Of a stretch of DNA of 19,234 nt, positions 14,964 to 19,234 are shown piece by piece. The stretch is from a bacterium. GTDB taxonomy: Bacteria; Margulisbacteria; Marinamargulisbacteria; SXXA01. Where the stretch lies: NCBI GenBank assembly GCA_947502965.1, contig CANNCG010000010.1, positions 1-19,234 on the forward strand. Reading direction: 5' to 3'. Each line of letters starts with the position of its first letter. Positions within the stretch are counted from its first letter, which is position 1. Made by a program: the position numbers and the translations under genes. The notes below the pieces were generated by a model. The model was not told the origin of the DNA. It did not search any database and saw nothing but the letters and a program-made list of their open reading frames with translations.

Positions 14964-17900
14964 CTAAGAAACCCTTTCTACTGTCTCAAGATTGCGATTG
15001 GGATTCCGAATCGCAGCCAAATAAGACGTACGCGGCTTCAGATTCAGCTCTGCCAACATATGGTAATCACGGTGCTGTGCCTTGAGCTTCGAGACACGGC
15101 TTTCAGGGTCCAAGATATTACCAAACACAATTGCATCCGAAGGACATGTCTGCATACACGCGGTCTGGATCTCGCCATCCTGGATAGACCGGCCTTCATT
15201 TTTTGCTACAATGCGGGTAGAGCTAATACGCTGTACACAATAGGTACACTTTTCCATAACACCACGCATGCGCACCGTGACATTGGGATTAAACTGCTTT
15301 TGCACCGTTTTGTCCGGCTCTTTCATATAGTCAAACAAATGTATGCGGTCTTTTGCCACGGCTTGGGGATTGCGTTGGTGATAATCCAAGAAGTTAAAAC
15401 GACGCACCTTAACGGGGCAATTGTTTGAGCAGTACTTGGTGCCCACACAGCGGTTATAGACCATATCATTGAGTCCATCTGCAGAGTGGACTGTCGCGGC
15501 AACCGGGCAGACCTGTTCGCAAGGTGCATTTTCACACTGCAGACATGTGACCGGCTGCTGCACCATCACAGCGTCGTCTTCTGTGCCTTCGTAGTACCGA
15601 TCCAAACGAATCCAATGCATTTCCCGACCATTGGCAACCTGGTCTTTACCCACAATGGGAATATTGTTTTCGGACTGACATGCCACCAAGCAGGCATTAC
15701 ATCCGGTACACTTACTCAAATCAATGGTCATGCCCCACTGATTGCCTGTGTCATAGGCCTTTTCTTTCCAAGAGGATAGCAAGGGGGGATGCTCCACCAT
15801 TTCTCTGGCAAATTCAGGATTCTCCTGATATTCGGCAACACTGCCTTCGCGGTAGAGTGGACGGCCTTCCATGCCCCAGTGGTCCTGAGTGACCGCCACC
15901 TTGTAGGTGCCAGGAACTTTTTCCAGAGTGACGCCAGACTGTGTATAGCTCCCCCCGAATACAGCATAGACATTAAACCCCGCATGCTTTCCCACACGCC
16001 CCGCCATCGCGCGCCCATAGCCAAACAAGAGGGTCACCACGTCATCCGCATGCCCTGGCTGGACCATGACAGCCGTTGTCATCTGCTGTCCATTGACGGT
16101 CAACTTGGCCAGCATCACTTCGGACGCCGTTGACCGGTCATTGACGTCCTGTATAGGCCCATTCATTCCACCAGCACGGGGATCCAAACCCAACTTTCGT
16201 GCGGTAGCACGGCTCACAAAGGCCGCATTATCCCATGTCAATTTGGTCACAGGATCTGGCAACTCTTGCAACCATCCATTGTTCGCAAAACGACCATCAT
16301 AAACTTTAAAATCTGGTCTAAATGACACCTGCAGACCTTTTGGCCCCGACTCTCTTACCGTACCAAAAACCGCCACTACGGCCGCTGATTTGGGGCGAAG
16401 CGTCAGCGCCTTAGCCGGACCAGTCACGATGCCATTGTGTAGTACCTTGCGCCAAGCGGCATCCGATAGGGAGCGGTGCTGTTGACGGACCAGCTGAAAG
16501 TCATTCACATCGCGCCCCCCCAACAAGGACAAAAAAGCATCATCCGACATGCTACTATACAAGGGCAGCAAGAGCGGCTGGCCTATGCTAATGGACCCAT
16601 CCTGGGCAGCAAAGTCGCCCCAAGATTCCAAAACATGGGAGCGGGGAACCTGCCAGGTAGACAAGGCGCTGGTTTCGTTGGGATGCATCGTAAAATGAAT
16701 GGCGGTGGGCACTTTTGCCATAATGCCAGCAAATCCAACATCCACAGGGGTATCGTAAGCGGGGTTTCCACCGACCATGACCAACGTCGACACCGCCCCT
16801 TGACGCATAGCAGAGGAAAGCGCACGAATAGAAGCCAAGTTGGCACCCGCCGTGTCCCACAAGCCATTCACCGCATGGTACTGAACCGCAACGGAACCCA
16901 GGGCATGATTGACCAAGGCCACCACCGCATGAACCCATGCCGGCATACGTAGACCCGCGACCAAAAGGCTGTTTCGACCTTCCGCTACCAGATCATCGAC
17001 AACCGCAGAAACCGTAACCCCAGGCAAGCCCGACTGACGCCGACCCGTAAAGGTCTGTAGGGCAGACACCACATCCGTATATCCCCCGACTTGGGCCAAA
17101 ACACGAATAGCCACCTCTATCACAAACCCCTCAATCGCCTGAGGGGACATGCGAAATCGATGATCCGCCTTGCCCCCCGTGACACTGTAGTGGGATTCTG
17201 CCATGTACAAACGGTTCATCGTGGCCTTATTTTCAGGGTCCCTACGGGAAGAGAAGTCTCTGGCATAACGCAAATTTCCCAAGTCCATTCCCAAGAAATC
17301 GGCGTCAAAAGACAGCACACGATTGGCCTGAACAAAGTCATAAAGCGGCAACGCAGAACGACCAAACACCTGAGAGAGACCCTCGATAGACGCATCCTGA
17401 TTCACAGACTCATATCGATAAATCCCAATTTCAGGAAAATCCTTCTTCAATGTAGACAAAATCGACTGAAAGGTTGGCGAGACATTCTCCTCTACCAACA
17501 CAGCCAGTCCGCGACCTTTTTCTTTGCGCCACACCAACGATTCTTCCAAAACCCATTTTTTAAACTGGGCCAATGTGGCCGCTTCTGTCTGAAACAACGG
17601 CGTTTTGAGTCGGTCTGGATCATACAAATTCAAAACAGAGGCCTGATGCCATGCATTTGCAGCACCCAAACTCATGCTGTGTTGTGGATTTCCCTCGACT
17701 TTTGTTGGACGTCCCTCGTGGCTTTCCACCAACAAACCCGCCACATCCAAACCAACAGACATAGCAGTGGCATAATACACAGGACGCCCTGGCACCAACT
17801 GCTCAGGCGCGATGGCATAAGGACGGATTTTTTGGGTAGGCTTACGAATATTCAGTGTACACCCAGATGCCCCAGCCAAGGCAATTGAGGCCCCCATAAT

Positions 17901-18044
17901 TTTCAAGAAAGTACGACGACTAAGGGGATCTTCCAACACAGACGCGTCCACCGGAAATTCTCGCTCAACAAAAGGCTGAACCTCCGGCGCACCCGCTTTG
18001 GCGTCTACACTCTTCCAATACAGCGGATCTTTTATCTGTGACAT
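14964..18044 (-). CDS. actB: Alternative complex III subunit ActB (molybdopterin-like plus Fe-S fusion)
   Basis: A 1026-aa fusion. A Tat signal (R43-R44 in SRRTFLKIMG) is followed by a possible lipobox cysteine (C62). A large domain of the molybdopterin oxidoreductase fold (about 75-740) is followed by a four-cluster ferredoxin domain. The cysteines are C779, C782, C785 and C789; C834, C837, C842 and C846; C866, C872 and C876; and C933, C936, C963 and C967. The third group reads CVGTKYC and lacks one cysteine, which fits the single [3Fe-4S] cluster known in ACIII. Family ActB proteins bind no molybdenum. The TTG at 18053 is in frame, but the ATG at 18044 follows AGAGGA at 9 nt and is preferred. 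It overlaps actA by 13 nt. Confidence 0.95.
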   Translation of the reverse strand: MSQIKDPLYWKSVDAKAGAPEVQPFVEREFPVDASVLEDPLSRRTFLKIMGASIALAGASGCTLNIRKPTQKIRPYAIAPEQLVPGRPVYYATAMSVGLDVAGLLVESHEGRPTKVEGNPQHSMSLGAANAWHQASVLNLYDPDRLKTPLFQTEAATLAQFKKWVLEESLVWRKEKGRGLAVLVEENVSPTFQSILSTLKKDFPEIGIYRYESVNQDASIEGLSQVFGRSALPLYDFVQANRVLSFDADFLGMDLGNLRYARDFSSRRDPENKATMNRLYMAESHYSVTGGKADHRFRMSPQAIEGFVIEVAIRVLAQVGGYTDVVSALQTFTGRRQSGLPGVTVSAVVDDLVAEGRNSLLVAGLRMPAWVHAVVALVNHALGSVAVQYHAVNGLWDTAGANLASIRALSSAMRQGAVSTLVMVGGNPAYDTPVDVGFAGIMAKVPTAIHFTMHPNETSALSTWQVPRSHVLESWGDFAAQDGSISIGQPLLLPLYSSMSDDAFLSLLGGRDVNDFQLVRQQHRSLSDAAWRKVLHNGIVTGPAKALTLRPKSAAVVAVFGTVRESGPKGLQVSFRPDFKVYDGRFANNGWLQELPDPVTKLTWDNAAFVSRATARKLGLDPRAGGMNGPIQDVNDRSTASEVMLAKLTVNGQQMTTAVMVQPGHADDVVTLLFGYGRAMAGRVGKHAGFNVYAVFGGSYTQSGVTLEKVPGTYKVAVTQDHWGMEGRPLYREGSVAEYQENPEFAREMVEHPPLLSSWKEKAYDTGNQWGMTIDLSKCTGCNACLVACQSENNIPIVGKDQVANGREMHWIRLDRYYEGTEDDAVMVQQPVTCLQCENAPCEQVCPVAATVHSADGLNDMVYNRCVGTKYCSNNCPVKVRRFNFLDYHQRNPQAVAKDRIHLFDYMKEPDKTVQKQFNPNVTVRMRGVMEKCTYCVQRISSTRIVAKNEGRSIQDGEIQTACMQTCPSDAIVFGNILDPESRVSKLKAQHRDYHMLAELNLKPRTSYLAAIRNPNRNLETVERVS

Positions 18045-18706
18045 GTGCTGCAATCCTCTCCAGGGCGAATTTGATAAGCCTCACGAATAATACGTCCGGT
18101 GGCTATCGGATCATCCGCTTTCCAATCCATTTTGGTCAGCAACTCTTTGGGGCGCAAATGCGCCTCTGGCGCACGGTGACAATCCAGGCACCAGCCCATG
18201 CTCAAAGGCTCTACCTGCTGTACAACCTCCATCTGATCCACACGGCCATGACAGCTCACGCATGAAACACCGGAATTCACATGGCGGCTATGATTGAAAT
18301 ACGCGTAATCGGGCAGCTGGTGAACCTTCACCCATTCAATGGGTTTTTTTTCATTAAAACTGGCATATATTTTGGCAATTTCAGCTTCGCCGGTTTTAGA
18401 GCCTGACTGGATCACAGAATGGCAATTCATACATGTTTCAGTAGTCGGAATCGCGGCATGAGCCGAGGTTTCAACAGTGAAGTGACAATAACGACAGTCA
18501 ATGCCAAGATCACCCGCATGAAGCTTGTGGCTATACGCAATAGGCTGCTTTGGAATATACCCCACTTCCAAATGCTTAGGCCCCAACCAGTACCAAAACA
18601 CAAATGTGACGCTCAAAAAAACCAGTGTCACACCTAAAAGGACAAAACCATGAAGCGTGTTAACCCATTTTGGAAACACCGGGGATTTGTATTGTTCGTC
18701 TTTCAT
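18032..18706 (-). CDS. actA: Alternative complex III subunit ActA (pentaheme cytochrome c)
   Basis: A 224-aa membrane-anchored cytochrome with one N-terminal helix (about 17-42) and five CxxCH heme motifs at residues 71-75, 92-96, 149-153, 173-177 and 219-223. Free histidines (for example H60, H63, H129, H139, H142) are available as distal ligands. In ACIII, ActA receives electrons from the ActB Fe-S clusters and passes them to ActE. The last heme motif lies at the very C-terminus, in the segment overlapped by the actB ribosome binding site. First gene of the operon; the ribosome binding site is weak (TAGGGT, 6 nt upstream). Confidence 0.95.
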   Translation of the reverse strand: MKDEQYKSPVFPKWVNTLHGFVLLGVTLVFLSVTFVFWYWLGPKHLEVGYIPKQPIAYSHKLHAGDLGIDCRYCHFTVETSAHAAIPTTETCMNCHSVIQSGSKTGEAEIAKIYASFNEKKPIEWVKVHQLPDYAYFNHSRHVNSGVSCVSCHGRVDQMEVVQQVEPLSMGWCLDCHRAPEAHLRPKELLTKMDWKADDPIATGRIIREAYQIRPGEDCSTCHR

Positions 18707-18776
18707 TTAAACCCTATTCTTTCTGGCGGAATATAGAAATGGGAACGCATGACACGCCCCTGGAAAAAGCATAAAA

Positions 18777-18782
18777 ATTATA
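18777..18782 (-). promoter_or_regulatory. Candidate -10 box for the act-cox operon
   Basis: A perfect TATAAT on the minus strand, about 70 nt upstream of the actA start, in an AT-rich stretch. The -35 is weak (TTTCAT at 17-nt spacing), so an activator may be needed, or the match may be accidental. Confidence 0.35.
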
Positions 18783-18816
18783 CCTACACTCTACTCAAAA
18801 TGAAACTAAGATTTGA

Positions 18817-18935
18817 TATACCCATTCCAAAATGAAACCGGGACCGGATGCCTTTCCAAATCGTTCTGGTCACATATAAGAATATGCCCCCGTGACGATT
18901 TGAAATTCGGGTTTCACTTTGGAACGGGTATATGC
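18817..18935. repeat. Dispersed palindromic repeat, copy B (full-length, large imperfect hairpin)
   Basis: The left arm begins ATATACCCATTCCAAAATGA. The right arm (about 18891-18932) is its imperfect inverse, ending CACTTTGGAACGGGTATAT. The outer 24 bases of the arms pair with about three mismatches. The left arm then carries an extra segment of about 12 bases (around ACCGGATGCC) before CAAATCGT pairs with ACGATTTG. The loop is AT-rich (ATATAAGAATATG). This is the most complete of three related copies in the window. It has no coding capacity of its own and lies upstream of actA. With the promoter and leader, it accounts for the 357-bp gap between actA and the truncated gene at 19064; no other feature was recognised there. 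Confidence 0.75.
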
Positions 18936-19063
18936 CTGGTTGGGCAGAGCGGTGGTAGTCGATTTTTTTGCAAAATAAAAATTACTAAAAAGACAAGTTC
19001 GGCATGTTTTTCAGACTCAAACTTTTGTAAAATAGAGAGATGAAATTAACAAGGAGTAAATAC

Positions 19064-19126
19064 ATGGCTTTTTACGATTATGACCTTACAGAACAAGTAA
19101 AAGGGAAGCACGAACTTTCTAAAATC
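19064..19126 (+). pseudogene. 5' fragment of an unrecognised gene, cut by the IS66-like element
   Basis: An ATG with an excellent ribosome binding site (AAGGAG 19051-19056, 7-nt spacing) and a possible -10 (TAAAAT 19028-19033) opens a reading frame, MAFYDYDLTEQVKGKHELSK and then I. After 21 codons it meets the IS end, which supplies three more codons and a TAG (19136-19138). The quality of the initiation signals suggests this was a real gene before the insertion. The residues are too few to identify a family. Confidence 0.5.
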
Positions 19127-19234
19127 GTAACTATCTAGCGCCCCCCCCTCAAAGAGGAGTGACTGATTAAGCGCGGCCTGAATGGTTTCCAAAATATTGA
19201 GGCCTTGTTTTTTTGCGGTCTCAATAATGGAGAG
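19127..19234 (-). mobile_element. IS66-like insertion sequence, 3' (transposase-tail) end, partial
   Basis: It begins GTAACTATCTAGCGCCCCC, matching the left-edge IS terminus over 13 bases in inverted form. A leftward open frame enters from the window end. The flanking 8 bases are CTAAAATC, different from those at the left IS. The 5' end of this copy lies outside the window, so target duplication cannot be tested. Confidence 0.6.
19127..19234 (-). CDS. IS66-like transposase, C-terminal fragment
   Basis: Read leftward from 19234, the frame gives LSIIETAKKQGLNILETIQA and then ALNQSLLFEG. The S-x-I-x-T-A-K-x-x-G-x-N pattern is typical of the C-terminal tail of IS66-family transposases, which end close to the terminal repeat. 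As written, the frame runs through an 8-base G tract and across the IS end to a TAA at 19046-19048. With one more G in the tract, it would stop at the TAG at 19131-19133. The homopolymer length may therefore be wrong or variable. Confidence 0.5.

Noticed and set aside
14964..18044. A true molybdoenzyme of the DMSO-reductase family
   Set aside because: It is a fusion with the four-cluster ferredoxin domain, in an actABCDEF order, and ActB members are known to lack molybdenum cofactor.
18932..18960. A tRNA-like GC-rich stretch (GGTTGGGCAGAGCGGTGGTA)
   Set aside because: Only a 4-bp stem (TGCC/GGCA) forms and no cloverleaf can be built.
1..19234. A simple IS66 insertion whose two ends are the window edges
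   Set aside because: The IS interiors lie outside the region, and the inner flanks (CTGTTGAC and CTAAAATC) are different, so the region is between two copies rather than inside one.

Overview
The window looks like chromosome from a Gram-negative bacterium, probably a proteobacterium. The reasons are strong AGGAG-type ribosome binding sites, Tat and lipoprotein signals, a COG2907/DUF1365/CFA-type lipid cluster, and an alternative complex III plus caa3 oxidase locus. The species cannot be named from the sequence. The window holds two gene blocks facing each other, and each outer edge runs into the end of what looks like an IS66-family insertion sequence.

Left edge (1-168): the promoter-proximal end of an IS66-like element, with the first 13 codons of a leftward ORF. 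Then comes a leader of about 190 bp (169-358) with a possible extended -10 and a GTCAC-AA-GTGAC inverted repeat.

Plus-strand block (359-5306): five tightly packed or overlapping genes for membrane-lipid modification. They are a COG2907 FAD-dependent oxidoreductase, a DUF1365/CFA-like methyltransferase fusion, a small DUF1475-like membrane protein, a short-chain dehydrogenase, and a DUF2878 membrane protein. The methyltransferase has lost two of the residues that bind bicarbonate in classical cyclopropane synthases. This resembles the methylases linked to methylated-unsaturated and furan fatty acids more than it resembles true CFA synthase.

Junction (5307-5485): the two blocks converge here. 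The junction holds one copy of a dispersed repeat and a potential three-way-junction fold.

Minus-strand block (18706 down to 5486): one long operon that reads actA-actB-actC-actD-actE-actF, a small one-helix protein, sco, coxB, coxA, coxC, coxD, ctaA. It encodes a complete alternative complex III (quinol:cytochrome c/oxidase oxidoreductase), an A2-type caa3 cytochrome c oxidase, a Cu(A) assembly protein and heme A synthase. Together these form a full quinol-to-oxygen branch that replaces the bc1 complex. Heme O synthase (ctaB) and CtaG/Cox11 are not in the window.

Right edge (18707-19234): a possible actA promoter, a large imperfect palindromic repeat, the first 21 codons of an unrecognised gene, and then an IS66-like end that interrupts that gene. 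The two IS ends share a 13-bp terminal sequence and both appear to be transcribed leftward. The whole respiratory and lipid region may therefore lie between directly repeated IS copies, or the window ends may simply be assembly breaks in the IS.

The most notable items are the palindromic repeat family, one copy of which appears to have inserted in frame in the DUF2878 gene; a perfect 17-bp inverted repeat inside the same gene; the DUF1365-methyltransferase fusion with its altered active site; and the paired IS66-like ends.
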